DNA from: an uncultured Eubacteriales bacterium
GTDB taxonomy: Bacteria; Bacillota; Clostridia; Christensenellales; UMGS416
Reading direction: 5' to 3'
Assembly (NCBI GenBank): GCA_900542005.1
Contig: UQLW01000027.1
Span: 1 to 42,844, forward strand
Length of the DNA stretch: 42,844 bases
Positions 35,084 through 42,656 of the stretch are shown piece by piece (position 1 is the first letter of the stretch; each line of letters starts with the position of its first letter). A program made the position numbers and the translations under genes. Below the pieces are notes generated by a model, which did not search any database, was not told where the DNA came from, and was given only the letters and a program-made list of their open reading frames with translations.

Positions 35084-35116
35084 CTTAAGCTTGATTTAAG
35101 GCATGACGCGTATGAT
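35084..35116 (+). promoter_or_regulatory. Promoter with direct repeats, VTC operon
   Basis: CTTAAGC (35084-35090) and TTTAAGG (35095-35101) are 11 bases apart, and TATGAT (35111-35116) begins 16 bases after the second repeat starts. Geometry and the core TTGATTTAAGGCA are the same as at 32354-32386, pointing to one regulator for both operons. Confidence 0.6.
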
Positions 35117-35155
35117 GGAAGAAAGCAAGGCCAATGGCCTGGAAGGGAGAAAGTA

Positions 35156-35896
35156 TTGCCATATCAGGATGTTTTTCAACGCTATGAAAAGAAATACCTG
35201 CTGACGCCGGCCCAATATGAAGGCCTGCTGGCGCCCCTTACCGCCAGGATGAAGCCGGATCCCTTTGGCGAGAGCGTCATCCGGAACCTCTATTTCGATA
35301 CACCGGATTACCGGCTGATCCGCGCATCGCTGGAAAAGCCGGTCTACAAGGAAAAGCTGCGCCTGCGCTGCTACGGGACGCCGGAGGGACAGAGCCCCGC
35401 CTTTGTGGAGCTGAAAAAGAAGTATAAGGGCGTGGTATTCAAGCGGAGGGTGGACATGCCGCTGGCGCAGGCGGAGGACTATCTGCTCCGGGGACGGAAC
35501 CCGGATAAGGATGGGCAAATTATCCGGGAAATCAATTGGTTTATGCAGTATTATCCGTCGCTGGCCCCGCGGATGTTCATCGGCTACCATCGCCGCGCCT
35601 TCTATGGGCTGCAGGATGGGGGGCTGCGGGTGACCTTTGACAGCCAAATCGGCTGGCGAACCCAGAGCCTGCGGCTTCAGGCCGGCGAATGGGGACGGAT
35701 GCTGCTGGCGCCGGGACAGCAGCTCATGGAGATCAAGATCCCGGGCGCCATGCCCCTGTGGTTGGCCCGCGCGCTGGGGGATCTCGGAATCTACCCGGTT
35801 TCCTTTTCCAAATATGGCCAGGGGTTTCTGGCCTATCAGAGCAACCAATACAAGGAGGATGATGAAGCTTGTTCAATCTGTTCGACAGTGTGCTGA
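35156..35896 (+). CDS. VTC domain protein (polyphosphate polymerase-like)
   Basis: A 246-residue protein of the VTC family (Pfam PF09359), a triphosphate-tunnel-metalloenzyme fold whose eukaryotic member Vtc4 makes polyphosphate from ATP. The tunnel pattern of alternating charged residues is kept: RYEKKYLL, NLYFDTPDY, KLRLRCYG, FVELKKKYKGVVFKRR, YHRRAFYG, LMEIKIPGAMP and the late SFSKYGQG. Bacterial members lack the SPX domain and usually sit with DUF4956 genes. Polymerase activity is plausible but not shown for this group; binding of an anionic ligand is the alternative. TTG 35156 follows GGGAG. The end overlaps the DUF4956 gene by 28 bases. Confidence 0.85.
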   Translation: MPYQDVFQRYEKKYLLTPAQYEGLLAPLTARMKPDPFGESVIRNLYFDTPDYRLIRASLEKPVYKEKLRLRCYGTPEGQSPAFVELKKKYKGVVFKRRVDMPLAQAEDYLLRGRNPDKDGQIIREINWFMQYYPSLAPRMFIGYHRRAFYGLQDGGLRVTFDSQIGWRTQSLRLQAGEWGRMLLAPGQQLMEIKIPGAMPLWLARALGDLGIYPVSFSKYGQGFLAYQSNQYKEDDEACSICSTVC

Positions 35897-36561
35897 CGGA
35901 CACTACTGCGTCCGGGGCGACCCTCTCTTTGGCTTCCTTTGGGATCTGTACGGCGTGTTCGCTGGCGCTGGGCGCGGCGATTGCCTGGCTATACGCCTTC
36001 CGCAGCCGGGCCAGCAAAAGCTTTGTCGTGACGCTGGCCTTGCTGCCGGCCATGGTGCAGCTGGTGATTATGCTGGTCAATGGCAACCTGGGGACGGGCG
36101 TGGCGGTGATGGGTGCTTTCAGCCTGGTGCGCTTCCGGTCCGTCCCCGGCAGCGCCAGGGAGATTTCGAGCATCTTCCTGGCTATGGCCGTGGGCCTGGC
36201 TACCGGCACCGGCTATGTGGCGGTAGCGGCCTTGTCCGTCGCGGTCATTGGCCTGGCCGGCCTGCTTTATACTGTTTCCAGCTTTGGCGAGAGCCGGACC
36301 CAGGAGAAGGAGCTGAAGATTACGATCCCGGAAAGCCTGGATTATACCGGCGTATTCGATGATATTTTCCAGCGGTATACGCACAGGTGGGAGCTGGTGC
36401 AGGTGCGGACGGCTAGCATGGGTAGCCTTTACCGGCTGGATTACCGCATTACGCTGAAAAACGCGGAGGCAGAAAAGGCTTTCCTGGACGAGCTGCGCTG
36501 CAGGAACGGCAACCTGGAAATCAGCTGCGGCAGGGTGCCCTCTGCGCGGGAGGAGCTATAG
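35869..36561 (+). CDS. DUF4956 membrane protein
   Basis: A 230-residue protein of the DUF4956 family. There are four or five membrane segments in the first 130 residues (FGICTACSLALGAAIAWLYAF, VVTLALLPAMVQLVIMLV, then a segment with the conserved GAFSLVRFRSVPG, and two more). A cytoplasmic alpha/beta tail of about 90 residues follows. The function is unknown; it regularly neighbours VTC genes, and a joint role in polyphosphate or another polymer is inferred from that. TTG 35869 lies 10 bases after AAGGAGG, inside the end of the VTC gene, so translation is coupled. Confidence 0.85.
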   Translation: MFNLFDSVLTDTTASGATLSLASFGICTACSLALGAAIAWLYAFRSRASKSFVVTLALLPAMVQLVIMLVNGNLGTGVAVMGAFSLVRFRSVPGSAREISSIFLAMAVGLATGTGYVAVAALSVAVIGLAGLLYTVSSFGESRTQEKELKITIPESLDYTGVFDDIFQRYTHRWELVQVRTASMGSLYRLDYRITLKNAEAEKAFLDELRCRNGNLEISCGRVPSAREEL

Positions 36562-36584
36562 CGACGGAAAAAGGAGGTATTTGC

Positions 36585-38384
36585 ATGAAAAGGAACAAAG
36601 GGGGACCGGCGCTGCTGCTGGCCTGCCTGCTGCTGGGCGGCTGCCAGGGGGGCGGCACGGCTGCGCCGGACGCAACGGCGGCCGGTGAGCAGCAGGCGCA
36701 GGCCCAAACCCAGCAAACCGCCGTGAGCGCCGATGTCTCCGGCATGGATCTTGCCTTTTCGGCCAGCGACCTGGACGTGGGGTATGAGGAATCCACGGCC
36801 TGCTTGATCCAGCTTTCCGACGGCGGCATCACCATAGAGGGGGAGGGAGCCGCGGCGGAGGACGGCGTGCTGACCATCACCGCCGCCGGGACCTATGTGA
36901 TTACAGGCAGCGTCAGCCAGGGCAGGGTGGTTATCCAAGCCGGGGAAAAGGATAAGGTCCAGCTCGTTTTAAGCGGCGCTTCGATCCAATGCGGGGATTA
37001 TGCGGCCCTAACCATCGAGCAGGCGGATAAGGTCTTGATTACCCTGGCTGACGGCACGGTCAATACCCTCCGTGACGGAGCGGACTATACTGCCGCTTCG
37101 GAGGAGGACCGTGTGGACGCCGCCCTATTCAGCCGGGCGGATCTAACGATCAACGGGTCGGGCGCGCTGGAGGTCATAGGCCAATACCGGCATGGGATCG
37201 TATCCAAGGATGATCTTATCATCACAGGCGGCGCCCTTACGGTCAAGGCGGCAGCAGACGCTCTCTGCGGCAAGGACTGCGTGAAGATTTCAGGCGGCAG
37301 CCTGAAGCTGGAGGCCGGCAGCGATGGGATCCAATCGGACAACACGGAGCAGAGCGACCGGGGGTTCGTTTATATTGCCGGAGGGGAAATCGTGATTACA
37401 GCCGGCGCCGATGGCATAAAGGCGGAAACGCTGCTGAAGATAGACGGCGGCACGCTGGATATCACCTCCGGCGGCGGCAGCGCCGGAGGGCAGGCGGCCC
37501 TGGGGAATCAGACGGGGGACGAGGACACGCCCAGCACCAAGGGGCTTAAGGCCGGTGCGCTGCTGAAGGTAGACGGCGGCACGATCAGGGTGGACGCCCT
37601 GGACGACGCCCTGCACACCAACGGCGAGCTGGCCATAACCTCCGGCACAATAACCCTGTCCTCCGGCGACGACGGTATCCATGCCGATGGTTCGGTAGAG
37701 ATCACCGGTGGAACGCTGTCGGTTACCCAAAGCTACGAGGGGATCGAGGGAGCCAGCGTGACCATTTCCGGCGGTATCCTTGACGTGGCCGCCAGCGACG
37801 ATGGGATCAATTCAGCCGGCGGCAGCGATACCGGCATGGAAAACCGGATGGGACGCGACGGGTTTATTTCAGCTGAAGCCTATGATATCCGTATCAGCGG
37901 CGGCGAGATTACCCTGCGGACCCAAGGCGACGGCATCGATGCCAACGGCAGCTTTTACCTGGAGGGCGGGACGGTATGGATCCATGGGCCCAGCAGCGGC
38001 GGCAATGGCGCGCTGGATTATGACGGTACGGCCGAGGTTACCGGCGGGGTGCTGGTGGCCGCCGGCAGCGCGGGCATGGCGATGGGCTTCGACGAAAGCT
38101 CGGCCCAGTGCTCGATCCTCTATGCCTTCTCCGGCGAGCGGCAGGCCGGCGAAACGGTCACGCTGTCGGACGCCTCCGGCCAAACCATCGTGGCCTTTAC
38201 GCCGGAAAAGGCATACGCTTCCATCGTGATTACCTCGCCCGAGCTCATTCAGGGGGAGCAATATACCCTTACAAGCGGCGATGAAGCCCAAACGCTGACG
38301 CTGACAGGCCAGGTGACCTCCAACCATACCGGTATGGGAGGCTTCGGACGCCAGGGCGGAGGGAAAGGGCCGGGCGGATGGTAG
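36585..38384 (+). CDS. Cthe_2159-type carbohydrate-binding lipoprotein
   Basis: A 599-residue lipoprotein: the signal peptide ends in the lipobox LLGGC (Cys at about residue 21), then a Gln/Ala-rich linker. Most of the protein consists of parallel beta-helix coils in which ISGG, DGI and SSGDDGIHADG patterns repeat (for example LKLEAGSDGIQSD and LTVKAAADALCG). This is the Cthe_2159/DUF4353 family; the Clostridium thermocellum member binds cellulose and polygalacturonate with calcium. A Gly-rich tail (FGRQGGGKGPGGW) closes it. It is third in the VTC operon, 23 bases after DUF4956, with its own AAGGAGG. CotH kinase, often part of this cluster, is absent here. Confidence 0.85.
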   Translation: MKRNKGGPALLLACLLLGGCQGGGTAAPDATAAGEQQAQAQTQQTAVSADVSGMDLAFSASDLDVGYEESTACLIQLSDGGITIEGEGAAAEDGVLTITAAGTYVITGSVSQGRVVIQAGEKDKVQLVLSGASIQCGDYAALTIEQADKVLITLADGTVNTLRDGADYTAASEEDRVDAALFSRADLTINGSGALEVIGQYRHGIVSKDDLIITGGALTVKAAADALCGKDCVKISGGSLKLEAGSDGIQSDNTEQSDRGFVYIAGGEIVITAGADGIKAETLLKIDGGTLDITSGGGSAGGQAALGNQTGDEDTPSTKGLKAGALLKVDGGTIRVDALDDALHTNGELAITSGTITLSSGDDGIHADGSVEITGGTLSVTQSYEGIEGASVTISGGILDVAASDDGINSAGGSDTGMENRMGRDGFISAEAYDIRISGGEITLRTQGDGIDANGSFYLEGGTVWIHGPSSGGNGALDYDGTAEVTGGVLVAAGSAGMAMGFDESSAQCSILYAFSGERQAGETVTLSDASGQTIVAFTPEKAYASIVITSPELIQGEQYTLTSGDEAQTLTLTGQVTSNHTGMGGFGRQGGGKGPGGW

Positions 38385-38404
38385 CATTCCCGGTATAAAA
38401 TACC

Positions 38405-38434
38405 AAGATCCGGCCCTTTGAAGGGCCGGATCTT
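38405..38434. terminator. Bidirectional terminator
   Basis: A perfect 14-bp stem, AAGATCCGGCCCTT with AAGGGCCGGATCTT (38405-38418 with 38421-38434). It separates the lipoprotein gene from the converging hydrolase gene. Confidence 0.8.
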
Positions 38435-38447
38435 CAATATAAACGCT

Positions 38448-39203
38448 TCATGGCTGACGCAGCAGGCGGCTGCAGGCGCCGGAAAAGCAGGCGAGCATAC
38501 GCTCGCTGTCCTGCGGCGGGTAATAGAAGTGGCTGGATGCAGGCAGTACCGAAAGCTCGAGGGTGGGATGCGCCTTCAGCAGCTGGCAGGAACGGGGGGA
38601 TACGAGCTCATCCCGGCCGGACTGGAAGACATAACCCGGCGTGCGCAGGGCGGGCAGCAGCCGGCGTACGGCCGCTGATTCCCGGAAAAGCTCGTAATAC
38701 CGGGGCAGCCAGCCCGCATACTGCCATAGCCTCCGGGTCAGCCTAATGCTGCAGCCCTCCTGAGCGGCGCGGGCCAGCACATCGCCCTCCGGTACGCACC
38801 CCCAGACGGCCTTCCAGGCATGGCGGACAGCAATGGGGCGGACGGCAATCCGAAGGGGAGCGGCCATTAGAAAGAGCAGCTTCGTCTCCTGGGGCAGGGC
38901 CAGGGCCGCTTCCACAGCCAGGAGCGCGCCCATGGAGTGGGTGACCATGATAACCCGTCCATACCGGCGGGCCAGCAAGCGGGCTTCCCCAAGGACCTGG
39001 GCCCTCCACCGGGCCATGGAGCTTGAAGCAAAATCAGCGGCGGAGCCGCCATGGCCGTCGAGCAGCAGGCTATGGACGGCCCACTGCGGCGGTATGAGGG
39101 GGAGAAAGGGCCTGAAATGGTCAGGCGTGCCCAGAATGCCGTGGATCAACAGCACGGCAGCATCCCCGCCGGGATGCTCACGGATAAAGGGCTGATGCAG
39201 CAA
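38448..39203 (-). CDS. Alpha/beta hydrolase (carboxylesterase-like)
   Basis: A 251-residue serine hydrolase. It shows VLLIHGILGTPDHF (oxyanion strand and loop), the nucleophile elbow VTHSMGALLA, an acid in SGRDELV and the catalytic His in PASSHFYYPP. The closest general type is the monoacylglycerol-lipase/carboxylesterase group; the substrate is unknown. TTG 39203 follows GGAGGG placed directly after the stop of the flavin reductase gene, 14 bases away, so the two form one operon. Confidence 0.85.
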   Translation of the reverse strand: MLHQPFIREHPGGDAAVLLIHGILGTPDHFRPFLPLIPPQWAVHSLLLDGHGGSAADFASSSMARWRAQVLGEARLLARRYGRVIMVTHSMGALLAVEAALALPQETKLLFLMAAPLRIAVRPIAVRHAWKAVWGCVPEGDVLARAAQEGCSIRLTRRLWQYAGWLPRYYELFRESAAVRRLLPALRTPGYVFQSGRDELVSPRSCQLLKAHPTLELSVLPASSHFYYPPQDSERMLACFSGACSRLLRQP

Positions 39204-39217
39204 AGCGGCTCCCTCCG

Positions 39218-39808
39218 TCAGCGCCGGGCGGGGGATGGGCCGCGGCGGGGCTGCTTTTTCTGCACCGAATAGCCGAATTTACCCAGCTGCTTCCCCAGCA
39301 CATAATAGTGCCCGTGGGCATAGGCCACCAGGCCGGAGCGCTCCAGATGGAGGCCGGCAGCGTCCACAAGGTCCTCCCGTACGTTTACCGCTACGATGCG
39401 GGAGAGAAACATGTCGTGACTGCCCAGAGGCAGGATCTGCTGGACGCGGCATTCCAGGCTGATGGGGCTTTGGGCGATCATGGGGGCGGAAATCTGCGTA
39501 CAGGCTTCGGCCTCAAGTCCCATCTGGCGGAATTTATCGGTGTCGCGGCCGCTGCGTACGCCGCAGAAGTCGGCGGCGCGGGCCAGGGCGGCGTGGGTCA
39601 GGTTGATGGCGAACTCCCCGCTTGCCTGGATCAGGCCGTAGCTGTAGCGGCTGGGGCGCAGCGAGATGTAGGTCATCGCCGGATCGGAGCATACGATACC
39701 GGTCCAGGCTACGGTCAGCGCGTTGGGCTGCTGCACCGTGCCGCAGGATACCAGGGCAGGCGGCACCGGATACAGCAGCGTGCCCGGCTTCCAGGCAATT
39801 TTGGTCAT
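39218..39808 (-). CDS. Flavin reductase family protein
   Basis: A 196-residue FMN-binding split-barrel protein of the flavin-reductase-like family. Landmarks are the N-terminal WKPGTLLYPVPPALVSCG, NALTVAWTG and ISLRPSRYSYGLI (the FMN-contacting region in the family), EFAINLTH, and DKFRQMGLEAE. The C terminus is unusually basic (KKQPRRGPSPARR). It could supply reduced flavin or act as an NAD(P)H-linked reductase; the partner is unknown. ATG 39808 follows GGAGGGA. It is first in the operon with the hydrolase and divergent from the NamZ-like gene. Confidence 0.88.
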   Translation of the reverse strand: MTKIAWKPGTLLYPVPPALVSCGTVQQPNALTVAWTGIVCSDPAMTYISLRPSRYSYGLIQASGEFAINLTHAALARAADFCGVRSGRDTDKFRQMGLEAEACTQISAPMIAQSPISLECRVQQILPLGSHDMFLSRIVAVNVREDLVDAAGLHLERSGLVAYAHGHYYVLGKQLGKFGYSVQKKQPRRGPSPARR

Positions 39809-39863
39809 GGCATTCCCTCCTCTATCTTGGTATAATCATACCATAACGCGAAAGCGCGGACAA
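39807..39863. promoter_or_regulatory. Overlapping divergent promoters
   Basis: Plus strand: ATGGCA (39807-39812), 18 bases, TATAAT (39831-39836) for the NamZ-like gene. Minus strand: TTGTCC (39863-39858), 17 bases, TATGAT (39840-39835) for flavin reductase. The two -10 boxes share bases 39835-39836 and sit in an imperfect palindrome GGTATAATCATACC, so only one promoter can be occupied at a time. Confidence 0.6.
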
Positions 39864-39886
39864 CCGGCGGAAGGGAGGCTGAGCGC

Positions 39887-41008
39887 ATGCGCCTTGGAAT
39901 CGACCAGGCAGGACGGTGGCAGCGCCTGCTGGAGGGAAAAAGGGCGGGGCTGATTACCAACCCCACGGGGGTGGACAGCGCGCTTCAATCGGATATAGAC
40001 AGGCTGCGCCCCTATCTTGCCTGCCTTTTTGGCCCGGAGCACGGGATACGGGCCGTGGTGCAGGATGAGCTTGCGGTGGAGCACGGGCGCGACGAGCGGA
40101 CCGGCCTGGTGGAATATAGCCTTTTTGGCTCAGTTACCGCGCCGACGGCAGAGATGCTGAAGGGCCTGGACCTGCTGATTTTTGACATTCAGGATGTGGG
40201 GGTGCGCTTTTATACCTACGGCGCGACCATGGCGCTGAGCATGCGGGCCGCCGCGCAGGCGGGGATCGGCTTTGTGGTGCTGGACCGCCCCAACCCGCTG
40301 GGCAGCCAGGTGGAAGGCCTCCTGCGGGGAGATGGCTTTGAAAGCTTTCTGAGCCTGGCGCCGGTCTGCACCCGCCATGGCTTGACGATGGGGGAGCTTG
40401 CCGGGCTGATGAAGGAGCGGATGGGACTGAAGCTGGAGCTGACCGTGATCCCGGTGGAGGGGTATAGCGGCAGCCCCCTGGAGGAGGATGGGCGTTGGGT
40501 GCCGCCCAGCCCCAATATGCCCTCGATCAGCACGGTACGGGTTTATCCGGGCACATGCCTGGTTGAGGGTACGAGCATTTCGGAGGGACGGGGTACGGCA
40601 AAGCCCTTTGAATGGATCGGCGCGCCATGGATCGACGGCCAGCGGCTGGCTGACCAGCTCAACGAACGGGGCTTGCCCGGCTGCTGGTTCCGCCCCGTCT
40701 CCTTCACGCCGCTGGCCTTTAAGCATGCCGGGCAGCTTTGCCAGGGCGTACAGGTGCATGTGACCGATCACCGGGCGTTTACGCCGGTGCGGATGGGTAT
40801 AGCCCTGGTGCGGGCGCTGCAGGAGAGCTCGGGGAGCCGGTTTACCTGGCGGTATCTGCCCGAATACGGCCATTATATGACGGACCTGCTCCATGGTGAC
40901 GACAGCCTGAGAAGAGGCGCGCCGCTGGAGGAAATCGAGCAGCGGATGCTGGAGGATGAGTACGCGTTCCGGCGGGCGTCGGCCCGCTTTCGGATCTATG
41001 GCGGATAA
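39887..41008 (+). CDS. namZ: DUF1343/NamZ-like exo-N-acetylmuramidase
   Basis: A 373-residue protein of the DUF1343 family, now known from Bacillus subtilis NamZ (YbbC) as an exo-beta-N-acetylmuramidase that removes terminal MurNAc from peptidoglycan fragments. The family pattern is clear: GLITNPTGVD, LFGPEHGIR, FDIQDVGVRFYTY, VVLDRPNPLG, RHGLTMGELA, PPSPNMPS and EGTSISEGRGTAKPFE. B. subtilis NamZ is secreted; this protein starts directly at the enzyme domain with no signal peptide and should be cytoplasmic. The start is ATG after GGGAGG. The phosphodiesterase gene follows after 12 bases. Confidence 0.88.
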   Translation: MRLGIDQAGRWQRLLEGKRAGLITNPTGVDSALQSDIDRLRPYLACLFGPEHGIRAVVQDELAVEHGRDERTGLVEYSLFGSVTAPTAEMLKGLDLLIFDIQDVGVRFYTYGATMALSMRAAAQAGIGFVVLDRPNPLGSQVEGLLRGDGFESFLSLAPVCTRHGLTMGELAGLMKERMGLKLELTVIPVEGYSGSPLEEDGRWVPPSPNMPSISTVRVYPGTCLVEGTSISEGRGTAKPFEWIGAPWIDGQRLADQLNERGLPGCWFRPVSFTPLAFKHAGQLCQGVQVHVTDHRAFTPVRMGIALVRALQESSGSRFTWRYLPEYGHYMTDLLHGDDSLRRGAPLEEIEQRMLEDEYAFRRASARFRIYGG

Positions 41009-41020
41009 AAGGAGGAAAAC

Positions 41021-42313
41021 ATGAGAAAGGTTGTGGTTCTCTCGGCAGACGCGATGGTAAGCGAGGATCTCGTGACGCTGAAGCGCCTGCCCAATTACCA
41101 GCGGTATCTAAAGGGAGGCAGCGAGATTACCCGCGTGCGCTCCATCTACCCGACGATTACCTACCCGGCCCATACGACCATGGCGACGGGCGTATACCCT
41201 GACCGGCACGGGATCGACGGAAACCTGGTATTCGAGGCGCGGGAGGGCGAGCTGCCCTGGAAATGGTTCCACGACGCAGTCAAGGCGCCGGATATTTTTT
41301 CCGCCGCCAAGCGGGCCGGGCGCACGACCGCCGCGGTCTTTTGGCCGGTCACCGGCAACCATCCGGATATTGATTACCTCATCGACGAATATTGGACGCA
41401 GGGCGACGACGACACGCTGGAGGCGGCCTTTGCCCGCAGCGGCTCCAATGAGCAGGTGATGGAGATCGTCCGGAAGCACAAGAAGCTGCTGGAGGGCCAG
41501 GAACGCCAGCACCCAGCCTGCGACCGCTTTATCATCGCCTGTGCCTGCGATATGCTGCGGCAATTTAAGCCGGACCTTATGATGATCCATCCGGCCAATA
41601 TTGACGGCTACCGTCACCGCTACGGGCTCTTTAACGATCGTGTCACCGAGGGCGTAGTGGAGACCGACGGATGGATTGGCGAGCTGTTCCAGGCCATGGA
41701 GGAGGCGGGTACGCTGCAGGATACGGATTTCTTCCTGGTCAGCGACCATGGGCAGCTGGAGATCAAGCGCATCGTCAATATCAATGTGCTGCTGGCCGAG
41801 GCGGGGCTGATCTGGCTGGACAGCCAGGGGCGGATCGCCGACTGGAAGGCCTATTGCCTTTCGGGGGGCATGTCGGCGCTGGTGTACCTGAAGGATCCCC
41901 AGGATCAGCAGAGCTATGACAAAACCTGGGCGCTGCTCAAGAAGATTGAAGAAGAGGGCGTATATGGCGTCAGCCGGGTCTATACCGCCGAGGAGGCCCA
42001 GAGGGAGCAGCGGCTGGCCGGCCCCTTCCGCTTTGTGCTGGAGACGGACGGCTATACCTCCTTTGGCGACTCGGCGCTGCGCCCGCTGGTGAAGAATTTT
42101 GACAGCCGCGACTACCGCTATGGCCGGGCTACCCATGGCTATCTGCCGGAAAAGGGCCCCCAGCCCATCCTGCTGGCCCAGGGGCCCGATATCGCGCAGG
42201 GCGTCGTGCTGCCGGAGGGACGGCTCATCGATGAGGCGCCGACCTTTGCCAGGCTCCTGGGGGCCGAGCTGCCGGAGGCCGAGGGCCAGGTCCTGGAGGG
42301 TATTTTACGATAA
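41021..42313 (+). CDS. Alkaline-phosphatase-superfamily phosphodiesterase
   Basis: A 430-residue type I phosphodiesterase/nucleotide-pyrophosphatase family protein. Metal-site and nucleophile residues are visible: Asp10 (VLSADAM), Thr47 in IYPTITYPAHTT, TGVYPDRHGIDGN, HPANIDGYRHRYG, LVSDHGQ and the late TFARLLGAELP. It cleaves phosphodiester or phosphoanhydride bonds of nucleotides or phospholipid-like compounds; the substrate is open. There is no signal peptide, so it is cytoplasmic. ATG follows AAAAGGAGG. It is second in the operon with the NamZ-like gene. No T-rich terminator follows before the insertion element, only a short GC palindrome. Confidence 0.88.
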   Translation: MRKVVVLSADAMVSEDLVTLKRLPNYQRYLKGGSEITRVRSIYPTITYPAHTTMATGVYPDRHGIDGNLVFEAREGELPWKWFHDAVKAPDIFSAAKRAGRTTAAVFWPVTGNHPDIDYLIDEYWTQGDDDTLEAAFARSGSNEQVMEIVRKHKKLLEGQERQHPACDRFIIACACDMLRQFKPDLMMIHPANIDGYRHRYGLFNDRVTEGVVETDGWIGELFQAMEEAGTLQDTDFFLVSDHGQLEIKRIVNINVLLAEAGLIWLDSQGRIADWKAYCLSGGMSALVYLKDPQDQQSYDKTWALLKKIEEEGVYGVSRVYTAEEAQREQRLAGPFRFVLETDGYTSFGDSALRPLVKNFDSRDYRYGRATHGYLPEKGPQPILLAQGPDIAQGVVLPEGRLIDEAPTFARLLGAELPEAEGQVLEGILR

Positions 42314-42395
42314 CGCCGCCCGGGCGGGCCAAGGCAGGCATGAAAAAGGCGGGGAAACTGAACCGGTCCAGTAAAAACGGACAATAGACAAAAGG

Positions 42396-42431
42396 CCCCC
42401 TAATGTAGGAAAATAGAACTACATTAGGGGG
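42396..42431. repeat. Perfect hairpin in the insertion-sequence leader
   Basis: The 13-base inverted repeat CCCCCTAATGTAG (42396-42408) and CTACATTAGGGGG (42419-42431) lies 7 bases before the orfA start codon. Such structures can block translation or transcription entering the element from outside. Confidence 0.75.
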
Positions 42432-42438
42432 TCATAGT

Positions 42439-42656
42439 ATGTCCGGAAAAAAAGGGATGAAAAAGTATCCGGTTGGGGTACGGGAAGAAGTAGTGGCACG
42501 AATCCGCGCAGGAGAAAGTCAATGTGCATTGAGCTTCCCAAGACGCGAGGGCGCAAACCTGCAAAAACACTGGCGGAGTACCAGTATGAGAACAAACGGC
42601 TAAAGATGGAAAACGAGCTATTGCGGGATTTTCTGCGCTCCATAGGAAGGAAGTGA
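42439..42656 (+). pseudogene. IS3-family OrfA, internally deleted and frameshifted
   Basis: The frame from ATG 42439 encodes MSGKKGMKKYPVGVREEVV and continues to about CAL (42530), then runs out of frame to TAA at 42601. The rest of a normal OrfA, including the coiled-coil leucine-zipper part (YENKRLKMENELLRDFL), is found in another frame from 42534 (LPKTRGRKPAKTL) to TGA 42654-42656. The recognition helix-turn-helix expected between these parts is missing, so an internal deletion with frameshift near 42530 inactivated the gene. Confidence 0.8.
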
